DNA from: an uncultured Ruminococcus sp.
Lineage (GTDB): Bacteria > Bacillota > Clostridia > Oscillospirales > Ruminococcaceae
DNA length: 64,000 nt
Assembly (NCBI GenBank): GCA_947176345.1
Contig: CAMWQI010000001.1
Location: 65,900-129,899, forward strand
Reading direction: 5' to 3'
This document shows, one piece after another, positions 36,955 to 44,679 of this stretch. The notes under the pieces were generated by a model. That model was not told where the DNA came from and did not search any database. It saw only the letters and a list, made by a program, of their open reading frames with translations. The position numbers were made by a program, and so were the translations under genes. How positions within the stretch are numbered: the stretch's first letter is position 1; each line of letters opens with the position of its first letter.

Positions 36955-36986
36955 AAAACAGGAACTTTATTTAAGTTCCTGTTTTT
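36955..36986. terminator. Bidirectional terminator between the SBP and AraC genes
   Basis: AAACAGGAACTT and AAGTTCCTGTTT form a 12-bp stem flanked by an A run and a T run, serving both convergent genes. Confidence 0.88.
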
Positions 36987-36987
36987 A

Positions 36988-37761
36988 TTAGTGCTTTGAT
37001 TTTTTGCGAAATTCTGACGGTGTACAGTTTTTATATTTCCGGAATTGTCTCATGAAATATGAATCGTTTTCATAACCGCATTTTTCTGAAATTTCACTTA
37101 CCGACAAATCAGTATTTTTAAGGAGGTCGCAAGCATAGAGTAATCGATTCTGAATAACGTCCTGAATACAGGTCACTCCGAATGCCTGCCGGTAAAGACG
37201 ATGGAAATATGTACGGCTCATATTGAGGTGATAGCAGATTTCATCAACAGACCATGATTTCATAGGTTCAGCGATTATGGCATTACGGAGGACTTTTAAT
37301 TTATCATAGTGTAAAATATCTGGTAAGCGTTCTCTTTCTGAAATTTTACATAGTGATATAAAAATAATTTTCATGGAAAGTTCCATAAATTCATCATGGT
37401 GTATGCCGTTCTGTGAAAATTCTGCTTTCATTGATTTGAGAGTGTTTGTTATAACAAAATCATCATATACTGGAACAGGTGTATTTATAGGAACATTAAA
37501 TGAAAGAATATATTGTCTGTCTGCTGAAGATATATTAAAACCTATATAATCAAAAACTATAGAATGCTTTTCGGCAGATGTAAAATCAGGATTGCAACCT
37601 CTGCTGAAGATAACCGCTGAATTATTTTTGAATTTTATTTTTTCGCCGTCAATCCGGAATGTAACAGGTGTCCTGAACATGAAAAATGTAAAATCATGCT
37701 CCGTTACTATGCCGGATAGTCTGTTTTTTTTGCAGTTAAGGCATATTTTATTTATTTTCAT
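36988..37761 (-). CDS. AraC-family transcriptional regulator
   Basis: Regulator of 257 aa. The N-terminal half is a cupin-like sensor domain (TFRIDGEKIKFKNNSAVIFSRG). The C-terminal half has two HTH motifs (SVDEICYHLNMSRTYFHRLYRQ and SVSEISEKCGYENDSYFMRQF) and ends NCTPSEFRKK, typical of AraC. The ligand is unknown. It starts about 195 bases from the divergent response regulator gene. Confidence 0.92.
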   Translation of the reverse strand: MKINKICLNCKKNRLSGIVTEHDFTFFMFRTPVTFRIDGEKIKFKNNSAVIFSRGCNPDFTSAEKHSIVFDYIGFNISSADRQYILSFNVPINTPVPVYDDFVITNTLKSMKAEFSQNGIHHDEFMELSMKIIFISLCKISERERLPDILHYDKLKVLRNAIIAEPMKSWSVDEICYHLNMSRTYFHRLYRQAFGVTCIQDVIQNRLLYACDLLKNTDLSVSEISEKCGYENDSYFMRQFRKYKNCTPSEFRKKSKH

Positions 37762-37904
37762 AATCCCACCCCTATAAATCTATAATTAAATTATATCATA
37801 AAAATTTGCAGAAATCAAATAAAATAATAAAACGGATTTTTTATTTATCTTGCATTTTCTGACAAAAAAACGTATACTATATAAGTAGAGTTTCAGAAAA
37901 TTTC

Positions 37905-37933
37905 TTGACCGTATAAAAATTCTGTGATATAAT
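37905..37933 (+). promoter_or_regulatory. Promoter of the two-component system
   Basis: TTGACC, a 17-base spacer and TATAAT, 22 bases before the response regulator start. Confidence 0.82.
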
Positions 37934-37955
37934 GGGATAAATGGAGGGAATTTGT

Positions 37956-38651
37956 ATGATATATCTTCTTGAGGACGATTCAGGAATAAGGAGTTTCGTT
38001 ACATATGCGTTGAATAATTCCGGACTTGAAACAGAAAGTTTTGAATTGCCGTCGGATTTTTGGCAAGCCATGAATAAAAAATTTCCGGAACTTATTCTGC
38101 TTGATATAATGCTTCCGGAAGAGGACGGACTTTCAATACTGAAAAAAATACGTTCAGACGATAAAACGGCAAGACTTCCGGTTATAATGCTCACTGCAAA
38201 AGACACAGAATATGACAAAGTTCAGGGGCTTGACAGCGGTGCTGATGATTATGTATCAAAGCCGTTTAGCATTATGGAACTTCTTTCACGTATAAAGGCA
38301 CTGCTCCGGAGAACTTCCGACAGCGGAACGGAAAAAAATTCTCTTACAGTTGGAAATATATGTATATATCCCTCAAAGCATGAAGTATTTGCGGACGATA
38401 CAAAAATAAATCTCACACTTAAAGAGTATGAACTATTGTTGTGGCTTGTTAAAAATAAAGGTGAAGTCTATTCCCGTGATACGCTTTTGCAGAAAATATG
38501 GGGCTATGGTTTTTCCGGTGAAAGCCGTACTGTTGATGTTCATGTGCGGACACTCCGTTCAAAACTGGGAAAAAGCGGTGGTATAATCAAAACTATACGT
38601 GGTGTTGGCTATAAGGCGGAGGGAACAGAAAGTGACAGGAAAAATATTTAA
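37956..38651 (+). CDS. OmpR/PhoB-family response regulator
   Basis: Two-domain regulator of 231 aa. The receiver has acidic residues in YLLEDDSG, the phospho-acceptor Asp in LILLDIMLPEEDG, Thr in MLTAKD and Lys in VSKPFS. The winged-helix domain (LKEYELLLWLVKNKGEVYSRD, RTVDVHVRTLRSKL) binds DNA. The start at 37956 follows GGAGGG; the track start covers the ribosome site. It overlaps the kinase gene by 20 bases, so the two are translated together. Confidence 0.95.
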   Translation: MIYLLEDDSGIRSFVTYALNNSGLETESFELPSDFWQAMNKKFPELILLDIMLPEEDGLSILKKIRSDDKTARLPVIMLTAKDTEYDKVQGLDSGADDYVSKPFSIMELLSRIKALLRRTSDSGTEKNSLTVGNICIYPSKHEVFADDTKINLTLKEYELLLWLVKNKGEVYSRDTLLQKIWGYGFSGESRTVDVHVRTLRSKLGKSGGIIKTIRGVGYKAEGTESDRKNI

Positions 38652-39933
38652 CAGTATATTCTGGACAGCGGTTATTACAAATGCAGTAACTCTTATTTTA
38701 GTCAACGCCCTGAATAGTAATAATATTACACATTGCGGAATATTTATCATAGCGGTTTTAACGGGGGTTATTTCTGCATTGAGAATGTCACGGAAAATAA
38801 CCCGTCCACTTGTTGAAGTAAATCCCGATGACCCGAAAATAAATTATTCTGAAATAAATCCGCTTATAAATAAAATACGTATTCAGAAAGGAAAAATCCG
38901 CCGACAAAGTAACGAGGTAAAAAGTGGCAGAGAACAGTTAAGTCTTATAACTGAAAATATGTCCGAGGGAATTGTTATCGCTGACCCACGTACTAATATA
39001 CTTTCGTGTAATTCCGGTGCTTTAAGACTTTTAGGAACAGAAAGTGCCAAAGTCGGTGACAGTATATATATTCTGAATGATTCGGAAATTTTCCGGCACT
39101 GTATTCAGGACGCTATGGGTGGCAGAAATTCAAGCTGTATTCTGAAAACTTCCGGCGGTGACAGGGAAATTATAGCCAGTCCTTCCAATATAACCGATAC
39201 TATTAATGGCATTGTGGTATTTATTTTTGACGTTACTGAAAAACAACAGCTTGAAACAATGCGTCGTGAATTTACATCTAATGTTTCCCATGAACTGAAA
39301 ACACCACTTACGACAATATATGGCATTTCTGATATGCTTGCGAATGGTATAGTCAAACCGGAAGATGTGGGACAATTCGGGCAGAATATACGCAGTGAAG
39401 CGGAAAGACTTATAATTTTAATCAATGATATTGTTTCATTGTCGAAACTTGACGAAAATTCCGTACCCCGTGACGATACCGGCACTGATTTATATAATCT
39501 TGCAGAAGAAGTCATTGAAAGATTACATCGTAGTGCAAACGAAAAAAATATAAAAATAAGTCTTTCAGGTGAACACATCGAATTTATTGGCAACAGAACT
39601 GTTCTTGACGAGATAATATATAATCTCTGTGACAATGCTATAAAATATAATAAAGTTTCCGGACATGTGGAAGTGAAAATTTCGCATATTCCGACGAAAA
39701 TATTAATTACTGTCAGTGACGACGGAATGGGCATTCCACCGGAACATATAAACCGTATCTTTGAGAGATTTTACCGTGTGGACAAAAGTCACTCCCGACA
39801 GATTAAGGGTACTGGTTTAGGATTATCAATCGTGAAACACGGCGTAATGTATCATAATGGTACTATACGTGTAGAAAGTACAGTAGGAAAAGGCTCTGCA
39901 TTTATTGTGGAATTTCCTATAGAAAAAAAATAA
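38632..39933 (+). CDS. Sensor histidine kinase (PhoR-like)
   Basis: Membrane kinase (433 aa). Two membrane segments with only a few residues between them suggest sensing within or near the membrane. A PAS-like domain (ITENMSEGIVIADPRTNILSC) precedes the H-box (FTSNVSHELKTPLTTI) and the ATPase domain (NLCDNAIKYN, DDGMGIPPEH, KGTGLGLSIVKHG). The start is GTG at 38632. Partner of the preceding regulator. Similarity to PhoR suggests, but does not prove, a phosphate role. Confidence 0.94.
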   Translation: MTGKIFNSIFWTAVITNAVTLILVNALNSNNITHCGIFIIAVLTGVISALRMSRKITRPLVEVNPDDPKINYSEINPLINKIRIQKGKIRRQSNEVKSGREQLSLITENMSEGIVIADPRTNILSCNSGALRLLGTESAKVGDSIYILNDSEIFRHCIQDAMGGRNSSCILKTSGGDREIIASPSNITDTINGIVVFIFDVTEKQQLETMRREFTSNVSHELKTPLTTIYGISDMLANGIVKPEDVGQFGQNIRSEAERLIILINDIVSLSKLDENSVPRDDTGTDLYNLAEEVIERLHRSANEKNIKISLSGEHIEFIGNRTVLDEIIYNLCDNAIKYNKVSGHVEVKISHIPTKILITVSDDGMGIPPEHINRIFERFYRVDKSHSRQIKGTGLGLSIVKHGVMYHNGTIRVESTVGKGSAFIVEFPIEKK

Positions 39934-39935
39934 AA

Positions 39936-39980
39936 TAAAAGCCGTTTTTGCTTTAATGAAGCAGAACGGCTTTTTATTAT
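39936..39980. terminator. Bidirectional terminator after the kinase gene
   Basis: AAAAGCCGTT...AACGGCTTTTT hairpin with T-rich flanks on both sides, shared with the convergent small gene. Confidence 0.8.
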
Positions 39981-40306
39981 TTTTTGTACCAGTTTTCGAT
40001 TGCCTGTAAATCGCTGTCATGATTTTCTTCTGATATGTTTTTAACAAGTAATTCTTTCAGGGAAGTTTTATTGCCGTTTGTGAGGTATTCGGCTATAATT
40101 CGGCTGAAATCAACTAAATTATATCTCATGTCACCACCTGTTATAACGTCGTTCAATACTCTTTCCACATGATGCGGAGTAGAGTTTATTTTTTTTGCAA
40201 CAGTTTCCACAGCGTCAAGCATAAGACCCATTATATCTCCAGTAGAATTGCTTTTAATTTCGTTGATTATTTCAATAAGAATATGTATATTTTCGCTTTC
40301 GTTCAT
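39977..40306 (-). CDS. Hypothetical 109-aa protein
   Basis: Acidic, mainly helical soluble protein (MNESENIHILIEIINEIKSN). A clear GAGGTGA ribosome site precedes the ATG. I do not recognise a family. It is divergent from spoIIID and convergent with the kinase gene. Confidence 0.75.
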   Translation of the reverse strand: MNESENIHILIEIINEIKSNSTGDIMGLMLDAVETVAKKINSTPHHVERVLNDVITGGDMRYNLVDFSRIIAEYLTNGNKTSLKELLVKNISEENHDSDLQAIENWYKK

Positions 40307-40416
40307 ATAAAAATCACCTCCGATATATAGTATTATAGCATTTTTTATGTATTATGTCAACAAAATCTGCATATACATTTACAGAACCGCTGAATAGAAA
40401 AGGAGTGATAGTTATA

Positions 40417-40695
40417 ATGTTGAAACAGCTACCTGACCAACGGGCAGTTATTCTTGGACAGTACATAATAGAAAACAAATCTACTGTAAGAGCTACTGCT
40501 AAAAAATTCGGCATTTCAAAAAGCACTGTGCATAAAGATGTAAGTGAACGTCTAAAAAAAGAAAATCCGTCACTTTATGCACAGGTTAAGGATATACTTG
40601 AAATAAACAAACAGGAACGTCACATACGTGGCGGAATGGCTACTAAACTTAAATATGAAAAGATTGCAGAAAATAAAGTAAAATATAAATATTGA
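40417..40695 (+). CDS. spoIIID: Sporulation transcription regulator SpoIIID
   Basis: Small DNA-binding regulator (92 aa) of mother-cell gene expression during sporulation. The HTH region RATAKKFGISKSTVHKDVSERL and the basic C-terminus (RHIRGGMATKLKYEKI) match SpoIIID. The start at 40417 follows AAAGGAG. Its presence suggests the organism keeps at least part of the spore pathway. Followed by a strong terminator. Confidence 0.94.
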   Translation: MLKQLPDQRAVILGQYIIENKSTVRATAKKFGISKSTVHKDVSERLKKENPSLYAQVKDILEINKQERHIRGGMATKLKYEKIAENKVKYKY

Positions 40696-40696
40696 T

Positions 40697-40734
40697 AAAA
40701 AAGGACTGTCTATACAAATAGACAGTCCTTTTTG
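40697..40734 (+). terminator. Terminator of spoIIID
   Basis: AAAAAGGACTGTCTAT-acaa-ATAGACAGTCCTTTTT, a 16-bp stem ending in a T run. Confidence 0.92.
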
Positions 40735-40764
40735 TGCAAATTTTATGAAGTTATTCAAAACTAC

Positions 40765-40793
40765 TTGACAAAATCTGTATGTTAATATACAAT
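40765..40793 (+). promoter_or_regulatory. Consensus promoter of a tiny transcription unit
   Basis: TTGACA, a 17-base spacer and TACAAT. The next terminator is about 100 bases downstream, so the RNA would be about 125 nt. Confidence 0.8.
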
Positions 40794-40849
40794 AAATATA
40801 TAAGAATATTGCAAAATATTAAAAATTTGTCTTATCGGGGGTGTTAATA

Positions 40850-40882
40850 ATGGGTGACGGAATCATTGGCGGAATTGAATAA
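40850..40882 (+). CDS. Putative 10-aa peptide MGDGIIGGIE
   Basis: Within the short unit a CGGGGGTG ribosome site precedes ATG by about 6-11 bases, and the frame reads MGDGIIGGIE and stops. An in-frame GTG nine bases upstream would add three residues. Promoter, ribosome site and terminator are all good, so an RNA is likely made. It is either a peptide gene or a small regulatory RNA. No family recognised. Confidence 0.5.
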   Translation: MGDGIIGGIE

Positions 40883-40892
40883 ATATAAAAAT

Positions 40893-40926
40893 AAAAAAGG
40901 ACTGTCTGAAAATGACAGTCCTTTTA
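40893..40926 (+). terminator. Terminator of the tiny unit
   Basis: AAAAGGACTGTC-tgaaaat-GACAGTCCTTTT. The stem is nearly the same sequence as the spoIIID terminator. Confidence 0.88.
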
Positions 40927-40948
40927 ATCTATATGAAAAGCAGTGTTT

Positions 40949-40994
40949 CTGATTTATACCCGATGTTTCAGAGCAATTCATGGGCATAAATCAG
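40949..40994. repeat. Imperfect palindrome, possible mobile-element relic
   Basis: CTGATTTATACCCGATG and CATGGGCATAAATCAG form a long imperfect hairpin. It is followed by CAGAATCCCCACTTAC. The style recalls ends of IS200/IS605 elements, but no transposase is present. The surrounding 40927-41159 holds no gene that I can see. Confidence 0.4.
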
Positions 40995-41159
40995 CCACTC
41001 CAAAACGGTATATATCAGAATCCCCACTTACATTATTCTATGCAGAAAATTTCAAAATGCAACAAAGAAATTTCTGCCATTCTCACGGTATTATCACAAT
41101 TGTAATTTTTCTGTAACTGAATGGAATATTTCCGTAAGCAAAACGGCACTTTTCTGTTA

Positions 41160-41188
41160 TTGCAATTTTGTCTCATAGGTATTATAAT
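41160..41188 (+). promoter_or_regulatory. Promoter of the lipoprotein gene leader
   Basis: TTGCAA, a 17-base spacer and TATAAT, about 140 bases before the start at 41328. Confidence 0.65.
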
Positions 41189-41231
41189 ATAATCATAACA
41201 AGATTAAACGTTATTAATAAAAAAATTTCCT

Positions 41232-41310
41232 CTGCGTCTCACACAACGCAGGTACTTACACACACATATAAAAAGAAAACTGCCGGATTCAAGCCGACAG
41301 TTTTCTTTGT
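41232..41310 (+). ncRNA. Leader with two hairpins, possible attenuator
   Basis: CCTGCGT-like hairpin CTGCGT-ctcacaca-ACGCAG comes first. AAAGAAAACTG(c)CGG...CCG(a)CAGTTTTCTTT follows and resembles a terminator. It ends 18 bases before the lipoprotein start. RNA ending here would be a small RNA of about 115 nt. Confidence 0.5.
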
Positions 41311-41327
41311 AATCAGGAGGAAGACAT

Positions 41328-42434
41328 ATGAAAAAATTTATTTTATTTGTTTTGTGTTTTATGGTTTTTACGCTTACGGGTTGCAGTAAGGATATGGACA
41401 GGAAAGAAGTTATTAAATACCTTGAAAATCGTTATCATAAGAAATTTACGTTTGTATCGTCTGAAAAATATCCCTGTAAGGAGCATAATTATCTGAATGA
41501 ATACTCCGATACGGAAAATAAAATTGATGTTGAGGTATATGCAGACGAAAACGGTCTTGAGTTTCATGTATATCATTTTGTCAGGGGTATGATTATGGGG
41601 ACGTGGTGTGTCGCTGACGATTATTGCGTTCAGGAACTTATTTCACATCCAGAATTATATGCACCATTGGAAGAATTTGAATTTGATTTTAAATATTTCG
41701 ATGATATAAGTACATACAGGGAACGATATGCGGGATTTTATGTTACTGTTTCTGATGCGGACGAAATAAGACCGATTGCAGAACTTGCATTCAGCGTTGT
41801 TGAGAATGATAAAGCCATTTTGTCTGATTGCGGAATTATTGGTGATAAATTTAATGTGTCAATTATTCCGGCAATATATCTTGTTGATGAAGAGGGTGCG
41901 GAACTCGGTAAACTGAAATTCCGTACCGAACAGATACCGCAGATAACTGATAAAGAGGCTTTTATTCACATAGCAGAAAAGCGTTTTTCAGGCTGGCATA
42001 ATTATGACCACTGTGAAAAAATTCCTCTGTATGCGGGTGATAAACGGGTAGCCTTTATTGAACTTAATAACTATTTTAACAGGACTTATAATATTCAGGA
42101 TACTGTACCGATTCATGAAAAAATGGAATTTAAACAGCTCCGGACGTTATGCGAACTGGCAGGATATACTGTTAATTCAATTACTGATAATAAACTCCGC
42201 ATTGAAAAAGGTGATGACAGAATTACTATACGACGTACTAAAAATATAAATTCTGCTGATAGCAGTAACTTTACTGTTTATAAAAACGGTGAGTTGTTTA
42301 TTCCGGAGGGCTTAATAGATAATTATTTGCAGGAAGATTTATGCGCTCTTACAATTGCGGACTATTATTATCTTTTAGGCATAAAGATTACTGTTGACTA
42401 TGAAAACGGAAAAGCGATAATTGAAACAGATTGA
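41328..42434 (+). CDS. Hypothetical lipoprotein, 368 aa
   Basis: Lipobox TLTGCSK after a short signal peptide; the start follows AGGAGGAAGACAT. The rest is an acidic, beta-rich extracellular protein with no family that I recognise. The last 55 residues (KNGELFIPEGLIDNYL...ITVDYENGKAIIE) loosely recall copper-amine-oxidase N-domain-like repeats of Firmicutes surface proteins. It heads a loosely spaced group of accessory genes. Confidence 0.8.
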   Translation: MKKFILFVLCFMVFTLTGCSKDMDRKEVIKYLENRYHKKFTFVSSEKYPCKEHNYLNEYSDTENKIDVEVYADENGLEFHVYHFVRGMIMGTWCVADDYCVQELISHPELYAPLEEFEFDFKYFDDISTYRERYAGFYVTVSDADEIRPIAELAFSVVENDKAILSDCGIIGDKFNVSIIPAIYLVDEEGAELGKLKFRTEQIPQITDKEAFIHIAEKRFSGWHNYDHCEKIPLYAGDKRVAFIELNNYFNRTYNIQDTVPIHEKMEFKQLRTLCELAGYTVNSITDNKLRIEKGDDRITIRRTKNINSADSSNFTVYKNGELFIPEGLIDNYLQEDLCALTIADYYYLLGIKITVDYENGKAIIETD

Positions 42435-42494
42435 CTTTTATCTGATTATACATTATAATATTTATAAAATAATATTTAAAAAAGGAGCAGAACT

Positions 42495-42974
42495 ATGGAA
42501 AATATATTTTTTTCTTTTCTGAAAAAAATTGATGGTATATCTTTTATAAAGCCGAATGACGAGGAACTGCTTAAATTCAGGGAAATTTCCGACAAACTGC
42601 CAGATATTATCAAGGAAGTATATACTAATAATATGCCGGCAGGTGAGTTTGAATTTTCGGATTTTGTCTTTTATGACATTAATCGTCTGTATGACGAGAA
42701 CATCAATTATGTTGCCGGAGCGAATATATTCCCGTTCGGATTTTTTACATTTGCATCAGTAGCTTTCGACGGCGACAGCATATGCATTGATTTGAATGAC
42801 AATAATTTACCGGTTTATCAGTGTTCGCATGAAATACTTTGCGATGAGACTGAAATTTACGATTATGAAGAACATAAAAGTCTTGAATTTAATTATGACA
42901 ACATTATTAAAGTTTCAGAAAAACTTGCAGATAGTTTTACAGAATTTATAAATGAACTTTCAGACGATACTTAA
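42495..42974 (+). CDS. SMI1/KNR4 (SUKH)-like protein
   Basis: Cytosolic acidic protein (159 aa). FWFF-type core residues, IFPFGFFTFASVAFDGDSICIDLND and VYQCSHEILCDETEIYDYE match the SUKH fold, widely used as immunity proteins against polymorphic toxins. No toxin gene is adjacent. The start follows AAAGGAG. Confidence 0.68.
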   Translation: MENIFFSFLKKIDGISFIKPNDEELLKFREISDKLPDIIKEVYTNNMPAGEFEFSDFVFYDINRLYDENINYVAGANIFPFGFFTFASVAFDGDSICIDLNDNNLPVYQCSHEILCDETEIYDYEEHKSLEFNYDNIIKVSEKLADSFTEFINELSDDT

Positions 42975-43042
42975 GTTTTATATAAGTGAAACGATTTGTG
43001 GTGCAGGGATATTTTTGTAAAGCTGATTGAGGAGTGAAAGAA

Positions 43043-43408
43043 ATGAAAATCACGGAAAAAGAAATAATTCAGACACAAAATAAAACTTATGCATATCTTT
43101 CCACGCTTGTATCGGGATTTTTCGGAGCATTGGCATTAATGAATATCGGAAGTTTTATTTTCGGATTAGATGAGTATCTTACATATCACAACGACCCCGA
43201 CGACCATGGAGGAAAACTTCATTATGTAGACCTCACTGCATTGTGGATAAGCGGTATTGCCGGAATTATTTTTGCTGTAATTATGATTTTTATTGTTGCA
43301 TACAGGATAAAGAAAATAAAAAAACTTGAAAAGAAAATCCCTGTTGTTATATTTTCTGTATTAATGGAGATATTTTTTATTGTCGTGTGGGGATATATTA
43401 TTATATGA
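43043..43408 (+). CDS. Hypothetical membrane protein, 121 aa
   Basis: Three membrane segments are visible (YLSTLVSGFFGALALMNIGSF; LWISGIAGIIFAVIMIFIV; VVIFSVLMEIFFIVVWGYI). A short polar loop with YHNDPDDHGG lies between the first two. The start at 43043 follows GAGGAGTGAAAG; the track GTG lies inside that site. No family recognised. Confidence 0.72.
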   Translation: MKITEKEIIQTQNKTYAYLSTLVSGFFGALALMNIGSFIFGLDEYLTYHNDPDDHGGKLHYVDLTALWISGIAGIIFAVIMIFIVAYRIKKIKKLEKKIPVVIFSVLMEIFFIVVWGYIII

Positions 43409-43433
43409 AGTCCGTACCTGAGGAGGTAATATA

Positions 43434-43841
43434 ATGGCTGATAATTTAAAACAAAAAGTTTTCAATATAATTAAACAAAGAAATTTATGCAGTTACATGA
43501 ATAATACAAAATGGGAAGAATTAAGAAATTCCATGTATAATGATATGCCCTTTCCACCGCCGTATGATATAAAATATATTGATATTGACCATTCGACAGG
43601 CGATAATATAAACAAGGATATTTACTATTACGGCGACTGGTATGAAACTTTTTTACTGTATGGGTATGTCTCAATTGAATGGATAAAAATAAAGCCAGTA
43701 ATCCTTAAACATCGTGGGTGTCTCATACCACCGGAAGTTATTGACGAAACAGAAGAATTAATAAATGTTCTTGAAAAATATAACATTCCATACACGAAAG
43801 AAAATAATATCTTTACAGTATATGGCTACAGAAAATCTTAA
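43434..43841 (+). CDS. Small protein resembling DUF6678
   Basis: Cytosolic protein (135 aa). MNNTKWEELRNSMYNDMPFPPPY and YGYVSIEWIKIKPV resemble DUF6678-type proteins, which occur in toxin-immunity clusters. The assignment is from memory and weak. The start follows GAGGAGGTAATATA. It sits 25 bases after the membrane protein gene. Confidence 0.6.
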   Translation: MADNLKQKVFNIIKQRNLCSYMNNTKWEELRNSMYNDMPFPPPYDIKYIDIDHSTGDNINKDIYYYGDWYETFLLYGYVSIEWIKIKPVILKHRGCLIPPEVIDETEELINVLEKYNIPYTKENNIFTVYGYRKS

Positions 43842-43901
43842 ATTATAAATAAAAATATCGGAAATATTTTCGATTTTAATTATATTAATATAAAGAAAGG
43901 T

Positions 43902-44609
43902 ATGATTGAAAAAATGAAAAAAATAAGAAATATACTTTTTTGTTTGATATGTTTATTTGTTATAATGCTTGGCTGTGGTTGTTTCGCTAAGGTTGTTGAC
44001 GGAATCCCACCTGAAAACAATGTAGAGGGATTTAAATACAAAGGTCGGAGATATACTTATGGAGGGTTATACATTGCAGATATGGACAAGAAATACATGG
44101 GCGTTGAGGGATATAATCATTCAAGAGTTTACTTTGTCGGAGATGAAGATAATCCCGATATAGTTATAGTTGAGGGCGTTGATAATACAAGCATTTATAA
44201 GGCTGATGATTATGATATAAAAACAGATGGAACTATTACAAAGGTTCTTATTGACCCTGTTTTCAGAGGTGATAATGATATTGTACTATATAAGGACAAA
44301 GACATTGATATGATAAATAAACTTATTTCTGTTGAGGGAACAGTGAAAACATACGGAGCTGATAATTTTTATACAGAAGGAAATGTTTTATATTTTCAAT
44401 ATGATGGCTGTCCGGCATCTGACCCACAGATAGAATGCGGATATATAGCTAAAGTCAATAATAAATGGGTTTATGTAAATCCTGAAAATCAGGAGGATAT
44501 GAAAATGACTCATGATGACAATTCCATTGAATTTTGTGGTGTTGAAATTGAAGACCCTGAACTCATCAGCTGGATAGAAGAAAGTGACATATCAAAAAGG
44601 ATAAAATAA
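43902..44609 (+). CDS. Hypothetical lipoprotein, about 235 aa
   Basis: Signal peptide with lipobox-like LGCGC (NILFCLICLFVIMLGCGCF), then an acidic beta-rich domain. The start is uncertain: ATG at 43902 is very close to GAAAGG, and ATG at 43914 gives a more typical signal peptide. No family recognised. Last of the accessory group before glgB. Confidence 0.75.
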   Translation: MIEKMKKIRNILFCLICLFVIMLGCGCFAKVVDGIPPENNVEGFKYKGRRYTYGGLYIADMDKKYMGVEGYNHSRVYFVGDEDNPDIVIVEGVDNTSIYKADDYDIKTDGTITKVLIDPVFRGDNDIVLYKDKDIDMINKLISVEGTVKTYGADNFYTEGNVLYFQYDGCPASDPQIECGYIAKVNNKWVYVNPENQEDMKMTHDDNSIEFCGVEIEDPELISWIEESDISKRIK

Positions 44610-44648
44610 AGCAACATATCAAAAGGATTGAATTACTTATTAAAAAAC

Positions 44649-44668
44649 TGCCGGAAATATTTCCGGCA
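44649..44668 (-). terminator. Terminator of glgB
   Basis: Perfect palindrome TGCCGGAAATATTTCCGGCA; read on the minus strand it is followed by a T run. It also lies beyond the plus-strand lipoprotein gene. Confidence 0.82.
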
Positions 44669-44679
44669 TTAAAATTAAA

